Part shown: positions 37,390 through 48,320 of the stretch, one piece after another
Position numbering within the stretch: position 1 is the first letter of the stretch
Layout of the letters: the number at the start of each line of letters is the position of its first letter
Source: Moringa oleifera
Taxonomy: Eukaryota > Streptophyta > Magnoliopsida > Brassicales > Moringaceae
Reading direction: 5' to 3'
DNA length: 64,000 bases
Assembly: GCA_021397835.1 (NCBI GenBank)
Contig: JAJFZO010000695.1
Span: forward strand, 1,119,501-1,183,500
Program-made: the position numbers and the translations under genes
Notes under the pieces: generated by a model
What the model saw: the letters and a program-made list of their open reading frames with translations, nothing else
Told to the model about the DNA's origin: nothing
The model's database searches: none

Positions 37390-37897
37390 TAGGGGTTAAT
37401 TATCTGAGAAAGACCATGTATTTTACTTACGGTCTCAGATGAGATTTACAAAAAAATTGCATCTATTTGACACTTATATTTCTATTGGATTTGCAATATT
37501 AAAGATTTTATACTCGTACATGATGTGTATATGACTTTTACTAGTATAATTATCACAGTACCCCTTTAAAAAACTATTAAAACCAACAAAATATTCTTTA
37601 TTTTTATTCTTTTTAAATATTTATATTTTATATATTTTTACTAAGTTTGATGCAAAGAAAAAAATATTTTATTTATTTTAATAATGTTTTAAAAGGGTAT
37701 TAGAGTAGTCGCACAAGTAAAAGTCATATGCACATCACTTGTGCATAAAATCGTTAATATTAAAAAAAAATTATAGACGAAAGTTTCATATTGAAAATCT
37801 CACAAAAATATACATCTTTAATAGACGCAAATTTTTTTGCTAATTTCGATTTGAGACAATGAGCAAAATGTATATTCCCTTGATGTAAGTAATCCTA
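37390..37897. mobile_element. Large imperfect inverted repeat, MITE-like or foldback element (508 bp)
   Basis: The left arm (37390 to about 37620) and the reverse complement of the right arm (37897 to about 37660) align over nearly their whole length. Both begin TAGG. Shared landmarks are GTCTCA.AT, CAAAAAAATT.GC.TCTATT, ATTAA.GATTTTAT, GATGTG.ATATGACTTTTACT and ACCC.TTTAAAA. A short AT-rich loop separates the arms. No open reading frame is present. This is the structure of a non-autonomous DNA transposon with very long terminal inverted repeats. A target-site duplication is not clear, so the class is unassigned. Confidence 0.75.
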
Positions 37898-37984
37898 AAA
37901 ATAGAAATGCAATTTCAACAAACTATTTTATTGATTATCAATGGATAAATTCTATAAGATTAAATAAGAATTTCACAAGCCCAC

Positions 37985-39517
37985 TTTGGACACATAATTT
38001 TAGCTGTGACATTAAGTCAAACTTTGAAGTCAATTCTCCCTAGATCAGGATCATCTATCAGCATCGATGTAGACCACCTTGATGTTACGTTGGAATTCAA
38101 TAGTCATATGTTGAGTTCGAGGTTAAGATTATGTTACAAGGTCTAATAAGCTCCAAATGACTCATTTCTACCTTAATGGTAGGTTCAGCATACTTCCACC
38201 TTGATGATAGATCTAAATTGCTGAACCCCAATGATAGGTTGAGAATAGTGTAATGGCGCTGTCAAGTTGGGTATGACTTAATGAGTGTATATTCCAATGC
38301 GGTTATCTAAATGTGGATTATCCCAACGTGGATCACCTTGACGTGGACTACCCAATGTGAATCATTTTGATATGGACTGAGAGGATTACCCAAACATGAA
38401 ATATCTTAATGTCACATCAAGATTCAAGTATACAACTATTGTTTAGAGAGAAAGAATCATGAAAAATTAAGAGACAAGTGAAAAACTCTTGATGGAATTC
38501 ATATAGAGAATATTTTGGCACTATAATCTATTTTCTCTTGATAGGATTTTGAATAAGTTTAATGATAAACTCTTCATCTGAAAGGCAAGTGTTATATAGT
38601 AATAAGATTTTGAATTTCAAGATTAGATCGATAAGGTTACAGCTCCTTTTTCATCACAAGAGAATGATTAATCAAAAAGAGGGATAAACAATTAATTGAT
38701 CATAGAGAATCAAGGAGAAAAGTAGTTATCAATCATCAATTAGATAAATTCAAAAAAAAAAAAAAGAGAAATCTCTAATGCCCATGATCATGTAAAAACC
38801 TCCAGATTGATTGAAGGACGAGAAATCCTTTAAGAACAATCAAACCTCTAGGCCCCAATGGTAGACTATTAAAGACTAACACTATGAAGCTCAGGATCCC
38901 TCTGGAAAGCTTTCACAAGACTAGTTACCTACTACTAGGCAAAAAAGAGAACTATATTGAATGTATTACTGCTTTGTAATCATTATTTTGCAAAAGTGAA
39001 TGAAAAGTGATTTTTATATTTTATTCTCTATTGATTATTTAATTTGCATACATTCCACATTTTTTTTTAAAATCATTTAGGAGAAAGAAATTTAATGAAG
39101 TTGACATTTTGATTTCTAAATTAAAAATAATTTGTTTTAGAATTAAAGATCTATTGTCAATTAAATTGAGATCCTTACAAAAACATTGCATGATAAATTT
39201 ACATCGAGATCAATTTCAAATTATCATTAAAAAATGAGATCATTTTGCTTAATAATGCCAATTCTTAGGGGTAATGAGGTGTTCATCCTTCCGCACATGT
39301 AATCGACTCTTGATCCTAAATTATCTAATAAAATAGGCTTATACTTAATTTCATAAAATAGAATTCACTCATTTTCTTTCTTAAAAGAAAAAAATGAAGT
39401 TTCCAAATGGGACTAGTGGTGAATCACATAAAAAAATAGTAATAACTCTTTTATAAAAACAAACAAAAAAAAATCTCACATTCGGACTCTTTGCTTAGAA
39501 AAAGTTTGGTTATGACA
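37985..39517 (+). repeat. 5' LTR of the Tat/Ogre-like element
   Basis: The start (GACAC.TAATTTTAGCT.T, about 37988-38010) matches the reverse complement of 47050-47079. The interior at 38980-39240 matches the reverse complements of 45200-45400 and 63250-63520. The end at AAAGTTTGGTTATGA is shared with 63020-63035 in reverse complement. It is followed directly by a primer-binding-site-like sequence. It contains a weak series of ACGTGGA-like repeats at about 38305-38380. Confidence 0.7.
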
Positions 39518-39518
39518 A

Positions 39519-39537
39519 TTGACGACTCCATTGGGGA
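39519..39537 (+). other. Primer binding site of the Tat/Ogre-like element
   Basis: TTGACGACTCCATTGGGGA lies directly after the LTR end. It resembles the Arg-tRNA-complementary primer site known in Ogre-type elements, which begins TGGCGACTCC, with a few changes. Confidence 0.65.
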
Positions 39538-40479
39538 CTTTTCTGAGAGTCAGGCCAAACTTTAGTAAGAACTGATTTCGTACTTTGAAATTTTAATTTA
39601 ACTTTGATCTCGATTATACATACCTAATCTATGATTGAAAAAACTTGATATCAAGTTAAAAATGTTTAATCTAAGGTCTTTTTTTTTTTTTTTGCATTAT
39701 TCTGAATCTATAAATTTTGCTAACTGTATCTGATGTCAAGTTGAGAATTTCAACATGCTGCATATCTGTACTCGACCTTAGGTCAGGCACATCAACATCT
39801 TTTGCTGCATATATACTTATTCTTTACCTTTTCTGTGATAAAAACTTCACACATTCACGTTCATACATATGCTTGAGCTGAACCCAAGCTCAGCTCATTA
39901 TGGTGTCCCCTTATTTAAGAGGGATAAAGAGACACAAGCATTCAAGAGATCATATAATCTTTATACATGTTGTGCACCTTATCTTACCAAGATCTTACTT
40001 CATGAGTTAGTACCACTTTCGAGATGCTTTTAAGCATATTTACTTATGATGTTGATGGCCAAAGGTATATGAAGATTTGGGGATCTAGAGTTTTTTAAAA
40101 CCTAAAGACCTAATTTCAAGTTAAACCCCATGTATATAGAAGAAGCTTTATGTTGGCTATTTAGGATTTTATACCCCATTAGGCCACGAACGTAGCTGGA
40201 GATCATAATACAAAAGTGTTGGTTGTATTCCCAAATGTTGCTTTGTTCATGTTTCATGACATCGAAAATTGAAGTTTCAAATCATCATAAAGATAGATAA
40301 GTCATGTTTAGGATTTAAGAATCAAAATGATTAGATAGGAAAATCAGATCAGCTTGGTATCTTATGAAGAAGTATAACAATGGACAGAGAATGTACAATT
40401 AAAGTACGAAGATAAACTAATGCATCCTCTTCCTAATTAATCATCTTTCAAAGTTAGTTTGATGTTAAAAGAGAATAAC

Positions 40480-42520
40480 CTTACTTTCTTGAGGAAAATC
40501 TAAGTGCAGTTAGTCCATCTCAAAAAGAAGAATTCTAAACGATGTATGGACATGTTGGGGAAGTAGTTTTTATCTAGGTAGATGAATCACAAATAGTAGC
40601 AGCCGTGCATTTTTGGGACCCCACATATAAAATATTCAAATTTGGAGAGGTTGATCTTATGCCTACCCTTGAAAAATATGTCTCTACCGAGAATTAGGTC
40701 AATGAAAACTCACAAAATGTATATCATAATGAATACTATAGCTCAAAAAGTGAAAAGATTTATCAAGAATGTCCAGATCTTTAAGGAGAAATTATTTTGC
40801 CGAAAGCAATTAGATATGTTGATTTGGTTATACTGGATATTATGGAAATGATCAAACAAGGAACAGATTTGATCCTAGTCATACTTGCTGAGACTTTTAG
40901 ATATTTATATTATTGTAAAGGTTCAAGGAAATGAAGGTTATAAGAGCGCCGATCTTATACGTCTAGTTAAAAAGTCAATTGGTCAGACATAAGAAGGCTT
41001 TAAAATGCAATCTCCATTGTAATCCAATTAAGGATTTTTACGAAAAACAAAAACTTTAAAATAAAAATGTTATCTAAGTGGTTTTTGGTGCTCAATACTT
41101 TCAAAGAAACAGATGTCAAATGGATGGTGCCATGACTATCTTATGAAAATGATTTCTACCGATGTAAGAATCAATTTACCATAGTATTTTCAGGTATATG
41201 AGGTTATTTTAGATATATGTTTTTATTGATTCTTGAGTAGGTAGAAATCAAATAATTCATCCTTTTTACTCATGACTTGGAACAAGGTGGCAATTACAAT
41301 GGCACCTTGAGCTAGATACTAAAAGAAATGTTGGAATAAGAGCAACTGTACTAATTGAGAAAGCAAAAACTTACTTTAGGAACCTACCGAGGATACCATC
41401 AGTGGAAGAAGAATCTGATTAGAAATTTGCGCTTATTAGCCTAGCTGTTTCAATATTCTTTAATCTTGACATCAAAGAATTAATGGTAGAGAAGGATAAA
41501 CTAAAGAAAGAGATCAAAATGTTAAAATATGAAGCTATCATTCAAGATCAAATAATTGATAAACTAAAGTGAGAGTAAGATTGGGCAAAAAAAGAAATAA
41601 AGTCTCTAAAGAGGAAGATGGAAGCTATGATGACAAAATGTGTAACTAAAAAGGATGAAAAGATTTAAAAACTCACCCAAGAAATGTTGTCATTGAAAAA
41701 ACAAATGAACAATCCAAGAGTGGATAAGAAAGCATTAAAAGAGCAAATAGAAGAGCCTCTTGAGATTTTGAATGACTTGAAGAAAGAAAATGAAAGACTA
41801 AAAATAAAAAAAAAGATAGAGAAGCTCACAAAAACAGAAGCAAAACACAAATTTGAGATCAGTCAAATGATGGCCATCCTAAATAAAGAAAGGACATTAA
41901 AGATGGGTTACATTCATGATATCATCGATTTAAGAAAATAAGACGGAATTGTTTGCATGAAAGGCAAATTTGTGGAAGTCCAAAGCTGGGAAAATCTGTA
42001 CATCTTAGAGTTATAATAAAAAAGAATACCAGTCACGAACTAAAGTTTATAGAAGTGACCTTAAATCATTTTTGAGCTAAATAAAACAAACTACTAATGC
42101 TGCAAACCTCATGAAAAAGGAATTGGATGTCCTTGAGATCGAATCATCAGAAAAAAAAAAAGTAGTTTTTCATATGTAAACTTCTAAAAAGATACCAGCA
42201 CGTAATTGACATGTTCAGTTATGGGCTTAATTTGAGATAGTCATGAGATTCTCATATAAATCTTTGTAAAATTTTATTTTTTAACTCCATGTTGATCTGA
42301 ATATTATACCTTTCTTATATCCATCTTTATGCATACACGTCTGCTCTTGATAAAATCGAAAAGTGTGTTAAAGAAAATAAGTAAAGCTAAGCAATACTCA
42401 GTCATGAAGACGTACAATCTCAGATCTGAAAATCTGAATAATGAGGAAATGGATAGTCAATTAAGTAGAATCGAGAAACTTGAGCAAACAAGAAGCTTTC
42501 AAAGAAAAGATAATTAAAAA
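40480..42520 (+). pseudogene. Extra ORF of the Tat/Ogre-like element: mobile-domain-like region plus coiled coil
   Basis: The first part (about 40590-41440) has frame-broken pieces resembling the plant-mobile-domain-like proteins often found upstream of gag in plant Tat elements: a VAAVHFWDPTYKIFKF motif near 40590, then FKETDVKWMVPWLS near 41103. The second part (about 41470-41940, longest open frame 41684-41941) is Lys/Glu-rich with heptad-like spacing and predicts a coiled coil. A further charged frame lies at 42329-42517. Stops separate all parts. The biochemical role of this ORF in Tat elements is unknown to me. Confidence 0.55.
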
Positions 42521-42859
42521 TCATTAGGAGTTATAGAACATGATGCAAGCCCAATTCTGATAGATGATAACATCTTTTAGCACATTGATAAAAAAGAGAA
42601 GATTCCTTTAGAAGTTGAAACCCTTAAAAGAACATCTTCTCAGGAAACTTTATACCCAAACCTATGAATCTAGTTATGGTAGAGATATCTTAGAATCAGG
42701 AAAAACAAACAATAGTAGAGCATATTTAAGATATGAATTATTAGCCTGAATATGAAAAAATAGGGAATACTAATGTCAAAAATTAGGAGCTTTTGGCAAA
42801 ATTCGAATACTTGACAGAGTAAATGAAAGCTTTTAATCAAGAGCACAAAGTAAGTGGGA

Positions 42860-43400
42860 TCGATATAGCTGAGCTCAGCTTAATATTGAGTTTAATGATA
42901 CCACCTAAATTCAAAACCTGAATTTGACAAATATGACGGGATTAGATGTTCTCGTACCCATCTAAAAATGTACTTACATAAGAGGCATGGGTACAAAACT
43001 AATCAAAAACTTTTAATTTGTTGCTTTTAGTACAGCTTAAAAGAAGAAGCTTTAGAGTGATACACTAATCTGGAGCCTTCCAAGATTCTATCTTGGAGAG
43101 ACGTAACAAATGCTTTTCTAGTCCATTACCAACACATGGAAAGGTTAGGGCTTAACTGAGTTACGCTCCAAAATATGTTCAAAAGGAATAATGTAAGCTT
43201 TAAAGAATATGCAACTCGATGGTGAGAAGTAGCCACCAAATTTTAGCTTACGCTTATTGAAGTAGAGTACTCATAAACCTTATTGCAAACTCTATGCCTT
43301 CTATTTTTTTCTTAGATGGTTTTCATGGCTGAGGAAAATTCATTAGGTTTGTTCAAACTTGTAAATCTATAGAAAAAACATTCAAAACTAGGAAACTAAA
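42860..43400 (+). pseudogene. gag remnant of the Tat/Ogre-like element
   Basis: Motifs of the retrotransposon gag (capsid) domain occur in order with interruptions: KYDGI..SRTHLKMYL, then ILSWRDVTNAFLVHYQHMER, then NNVSFKEYATRW. Stops and one or more frameshifts break the frame. Confidence 0.7.
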
Positions 43401-44479
43401 TAATCCTATAATGAGAAGTCCCTCGTAGTAAAGAAAAAAGAAGGTAAAGTGAATTATATCACTTAACTAATTTTTCAAAAGTCGAAAACATAATACCCAT
43501 TGTATACTAGAGTTTTCCAAACATTAAATCTAAACATACAAGAAATCCCACAACAAGTAATGACCAAACTTCCTTAGGGCGGTAAGAATGAAAGACAAAG
43601 GCAGAAAAAAATGGTACCTATTTGCCCAATCTTAATGACCTACTCGAATTTGTATCCTCAGTTGCTAGAACAAGGCCATCATATGTCAAATCGTTACAAG
43701 CCTTTTTTCCTCCATGGTATAAACCAACAACAAGTTGTCAATACCACTTCGGGGTAGTAGACATGATATAGAAAGTTGTCATACATTCAAGTACAAAGTC
43801 TAATCTTCAATAGAGGTAGGGTTACTAAGCTTTAAGCTAGAAAATAAACTTCATGTTACCAATGGTCCTTTGCGTACCCATAGCTAGCACCAAGTAAATA
43901 TGATTAAATGGTAAGAAAAAATACCTATGATTTAAGAAATTAAACCTTTTATGGCTAAGTTCAAAGCTCTACCAATTATCACGAAGGATTTACCTACAAG
44001 AAAAAAAAGATGTGAAACGCCAAGCATTGGTTGTTAAAATTCCTAGACCTTTTCTATATGAAAGCTTTCATGTTACTCTGTGGAAGTACTAATTACATAA
44101 ACATAAAGATGAGGTTATCAATATAGCTAGGGTAAGCCATATGACAAGAAACAACCAATATTTTAGAGCACTAAATCCGAGAAAAGGGAACCAATGAGGA
44201 AGAAATTGTTAAAAAAAAAAAAGAAAGAAAAAAGGAAAAGAGAAACCGAAGACCTTCCCTTCATCATAAAAAATGAGGCTGTAGATTTCTTAAAGTTGAT
44301 CGAACATAGTAATTATAGCATCATTGATTAGCTACAGAAGACACTAACGAAAATATCAATGCTCGTACTTATTTTCAATTCAATGCATCATTGAGAAGTT
44401 TGAATGAAAAATTTAAAGAATGTATATGTGCCACATTAGATTAGAAAACATCATAACCTGTATATCAATGCTAATTATA

Positions 44480-45090
44480 AGGGGCCTACCATTTCTTGAG
44501 TGTTGATCGATAATGGGTCATCTTTGAATGTGATGCTAAGGTGTACTCTCAACCAGCTTCTTATAGATTTTCATCATATACAGTATAGGCCGATGATAGT
44601 TAAGGCATTTGACAAGGGCAAAAATGAAGTGTAAGCTCTATAAACTTAGAAATGAAGATCGTTTAAATGTATATGACAGAGAATTCCAGGTCTCGAATAT
44701 TAAACTTTCGTTTAATCTCATGTTAAGACAACCATGGATTTGCTTAGTTGGAATTGCACCTTTAACCCTACATTAGAAAGTGAAACTCATCGTGGATGAC
44801 AAGCTAGTGTCAATAAATAAGGAAGAATATGTTATCGCTCCTATATCCTCAGAGTCCCCTATATCGAAGCACCAAAAATCGAAGAAAATGCCTTATAGTC
44901 ATTTGAATTTGTCAATACAATCGAATATTTATGGGAGTTTATCTCAAAAAATTTAATGCTTCAAGTTAAATATATCTTCGGGAAGGGAATGCAAATTGGG
45001 AAAGATTTAGGAATAAGACTTCAAGGAAAACCAAAGATTGTGGACATTTTAGAAAACAAAGATGGATGGGGTTTTGAATTATAATAATTT
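44480..45090 (+). pseudogene. Protease-region remnant of the Tat/Ogre-like element
   Basis: A retropepsin-like stretch with the active-site-like motif LIDNGSSLNVM (about 44500-44535) is followed by MIVKAFDKGK and by LMLRQPWI near 44715. A GKDLGIRLQGKPK motif lies at about 45000-45040, typical of the protease-RT linker of Tat elements. Several stops interrupt it. The element is lost beyond this point. Confidence 0.7.
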
Positions 45091-45740
45091 AATGTTGTTC
45101 TCGAAATATAATCAATACATAATATACATAGACAAGGTGAGATTAGCTTTCACTCAACCTTAAAATTTTTAAGGAAGAGCCATATTGGACTTAATCAAAA
45201 TGTGACAAATCTCAAAATAAATTTATTATGCAATTTTATGTAAGAATCCTAATCTAGTTGACACTAAATCTTTGATTCTATAAAAACAAATATGTTTTAA
45301 CTTAAATGTCAAAATAAGAACTTAATCAAATTCCTTTCTTCGAATAATTTTAGAAATTATGAGATGCTTCAATTAACAGATAATTAATAAAAAAAATAAT
45401 CATCTTTTTATTCATAGTTTAATAAGTACAAGGAAGTGATACCTTTAGTATAATTCTTGTGTTTCCTCTCTATCAAATAATGAATAAAAACAAAATTTTA
45501 TTTTGAAGGAAGTCTTTAGAAATCTACTTTTTTCTAGGAGAACACAACGTTAAAAATGCTCAAATGAGAGATCAGGATATAGATATAGAGATATTGAGAT
45601 TGGTGACGTGTTTTTACAAAAGTAAGAGGATGTGTAGCCATAAAATGATAGACATCTTTTTGCAGAGATTCCTCGATGAGAGATCTAGGGGTGCAGAGAT
45701 GAGAGGTATACAGGTGATGCTTTTCCCATTGGAAATGGGT

Positions 45741-45750
45741 CTATTTATAG
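45741..45750 (-). promoter_or_regulatory. TATA box of the inverted LTR
   Basis: The minus strand reads CTATAAATAG, an excellent plant TATA box. It lies downstream of the tandem-repeat U3 and upstream of the conserved R/U5-like core, where the LTR promoter should be. Confidence 0.6.
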
Positions 45751-46029
45751 AGAAGAAAATAGGGTAAGGTCTGCTAGAAATTCAAAATTTTGTTATAAGG
45801 AAAAAAGGTTGCTAAATAATGTGTATTTTGTATGGATTCTCAGTGAGATTGGAATCAACCAAATCTTGAAATTCAAAAATTTGTTATGAGAGGAAAGGGA
45901 CCGTAGTGCTAGATAATGCTCTCTGTCTAAATTCTTTTTTAGCCTTCATGATTCTTCCTAAGTAGTTATATCCTTGGATTTGGATCATCCATCAACTACT
46001 CAATCAATTAGAATGCTAAAATTAAATTA

Positions 46030-46800
46030 CAGATACACTTGCAACCTAAAGTGAGATCAAAGTTAGACATTTAGGTTACAAATTACATATAGTAACTTGA
46101 TGTGAGATCAGAATAAATCACATTTGGGATTACATCTGAAACCTAAAATAAGATCAAAGTCAATCACATCTGAGCTATAAATTATATCTGAAACTCGATG
46201 TGAGAACGGAGTCAATCACATTAAAAATTAGGTTGACACAATGTGAGAATGAAGTCAATCACATTAGGATTAAGTTAGTTTTAATGTGAGATCGTAGTCA
46301 ATCATATTGAGAGTTGGGTTCATTTGAGAACAAAGTTAATCACATTAGGATCAAGTTAGTTTTGATGTGAGATCAGAGTCAATCATATCAGGAGTTGACC
46401 TAGTGTGGGAATAAAGTCAATGACATCGAGATCAAGTTAGTTTTAATGTGAGATTGGAGTCAATTATATCGGGAGTTAGGTTGATCTAATATGAGAACGA
46501 AGTTAATAATATCAGGATTGAGTTAGTTTTGAAATGAGATCAAAATTAATCACATTAGGAGTTAGGTTAATCTAATGTGATAATGAACTTAATCATATCG
46601 AGATCAAGTTAATTTTGATATGGAACTTAATCTAATATGATCACTTATTCCTTTTATATATTTGGAATCTGATGTGAGACCAGGGTCAATAACATCAAGG
46701 TTAAACATGAGGTCAGTGTCAATTAGATTGAGATAATAAGTCTTCATGTGAAATTATAGATTACATTAGCAATTAAATTTAATGTAAGATTAAGTCAACC
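46030..46800. repeat. Degenerate tandem array, about 42-bp monomers in 85-bp dimers
   Basis: Units of roughly 40-44 bp recur with the shared pattern TGTGAGA.C..AGTCAATCACAT. They alternate between two types, one followed by a TTAGGATTAAGTTAGTTTT-like tail and the other by a GGAGTTAGGTTGATCTAA-like tail. The best-preserved copies lie at 46190-46630, with weaker copies on both sides. The array lies in the U3 part of the inverted LTR. Confidence 0.85.
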
Positions 46801-47103
46801 ATATTGGAGTTAAATAATGGTTGGAACCTCCATGCTATTTATATTTTTCTTGATCTGTCATCGAGATTCTTGATCTGTCATTAGATAGAACATGCTTATT
46901 AAGTTCTTGAATTAACAATAAGATAAAGTATGCTTCTTAAGCCATTCCTAACCTAACATCGCGATAAAAGCATGATCTAAAAATTCGACAATAAATCCCA
47001 ATTTGAAAAGACTTGTTAAAATTTGACCATTTATGAACTTTATCTAACTTAATGTTAGAGCTAAAATTAGGTGTCTACAAATACCTTTCTCTAATAGGAT
47101 TAA

Positions 47104-48320
47104 CTTGCAAACAGACCTACACATTCTACCGTCTAAAGAACATCGTCGTTACTTTCAGGTGAACTGTGGAAAAATATGCTAACAGAGTCCTTAAAGGGAG
47201 CAATTTGGGTTCTCAAGTAGCATCTAGTAGGCGACCTCCTTCAAATAAAAAGTAAAGTCTCAAGTTTTGCATCTAATTTTCTAGATTGTTATTTCATTCC
47301 ATCTAGTCAAGGTTAAGAGTTTCCAAAGTTAGGATTAACTCAAGGTCATAAATTTCATAGATTGGAGTTTGAAGTTAAAGGTCGAGATCTAAATTTTCCT
47401 TCATTTGGCTTAAGGTTGAAAGTTTTTCAGATCGGGGTTTAGAGTCGAAGATTAAGATCGAGATCTGGTTCAAGGTTGGGAGTTTTTTAAATCAAAGTTT
47501 GAAGTTCAAGATCAAGATTGGGATTGCTTTTCATTTGGTTCAAGGTCAAGCGTTTCTAAAATCAAATGTTAGAGTTGAAGATCAAAATCGAGATTTCCTT
47601 TTATTTGGTTCAAGATTAAGAGTTTCCTAGATCAAATTTCGAAGTCAAAGATCAAGATCAAGATTTCTTATCATCTAGTCCGAGGTTGGGAATTTTTTAG
47701 ATCAAGATTTCAAGTTGAAAGCCAGGTTTAGGATTTCCTTCATTCAAATCTAGCTCGGGAATCACTTCATTTAGTTTAGAAGACCAATAGTATTCAGATT
47801 GAGGTTTCCCATCTTTTAATCAAGAATAGGTTTCAAGGCTTAATATCTAAAAGTGAGATCGAGAATTTTTACCATTAAATCCAAGATCAGGATGTCGCTC
47901 ATCATTAAAGATTAGGAATTAGAGTTTGTCAACAAGATCAACATGCAAGTAGGTTTGCACACTTTACTACCTAAAAAACAAACATCATCACTTTCGGGTG
48001 AGCTGTGAAAACGTATGCTAATAGAGTCCTGAGAGGGAGCAATTTAGGTTCTGAGGTAGCATCTAGTAAGTGACCTCGTAGAAATAAAAAGCAAAGTCTT
48101 AAGTTATTCACTTTGCAAATTTGACACTCTTCCTTGGGATAGCTTACCTCTTGACTCAAAAAATTTGGTATATCTAAAAAGAGATTGAGGAAAAGTCTTC
48201 CTAAGGGGGAGTAATTTGGGTTCTGAGGTAGCATCTCTTAAATGACCTCTTAAAAGTAAAATGTAAAGTCTCAAGTCATTCACTTTGAAAATTTAACACT
48301 TTTCCTTGGAAGGACCTACC
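47104..48320 (+). repeat. Three direct copies of an about 120-170-bp repeat
   Basis: Copies lie at about 47104-47277, 47933-48105 and 48199-48320. They share GGGAG.AATTTGGGTTCT, AGGTAGCATCT, GACCTC and AAAGTCTCAAGT. The first two also share the upstream part, from a TTGCA...AGACCTACACA-like block on. Divergence is moderate. Confidence 0.8.
47295..47760 (+). repeat. Tandem array of about 68-bp units
   Basis: Six to seven units start near 47336, 47402, 47465, 47536, 47606 and 47674, each with GGTTCAAGGTT.AGAGTTT, then AGATCAA, then GAAG.TCAAGATC and AAGATCGAGAT. The array lies between the first and second copy of the longer direct repeat. Confidence 0.8.

Larger units (their letters stand above)
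37985..45090 (+). mobile_element. 5' half of a Tat/Ogre-like Ty3/gypsy retrotransposon
   Basis: The order is LTR, primer binding site, an extra ORF upstream of gag, gag, then protease, all on the plus strand and all with stops. Presence of an additional ORF before gag and the Arg-tRNA-type primer site are hallmarks of the Tat/Ogre lineage. RT, RNase H and integrase are missing. After the protease the sequence passes into an inverted LTR of the same family at about 45180. The element is a truncated or rearranged copy. Confidence 0.75.
45180..47079 (-). repeat. Inverted LTR of the same Tat/Ogre-like family
   Basis: Read on the minus strand it starts at 47079 (TGTAGACACC). It carries the family core at 45400-45200 (shared with 39090-39230 and 63300-63500) and stops near 45180, lacking the last few hundred bases of the LTR. 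It contains a TATA box at 45750-45741 and an array of about 42-bp tandem repeats in its U3 part. Confidence 0.7.

Noticed and set aside
41665..41850. Phe/Ser-rich minus-strand frame resembling a membrane protein
   Set aside because: It is the antisense of the Lys/Glu-rich coiled coil in the Tat-like extra ORF.
45564..45767. 67-aa plus-strand frame
   Set aside because: It lies antisense in an LTR across its TATA box and shows no protein similarity.
46030..48320. Regular repeats considered as a CRISPR array
   Set aside because: Units are adjacent and degenerate with no unique spacers, and this is a plant nuclear sequence with no cas genes. They are tandem repeats in LTR DNA.
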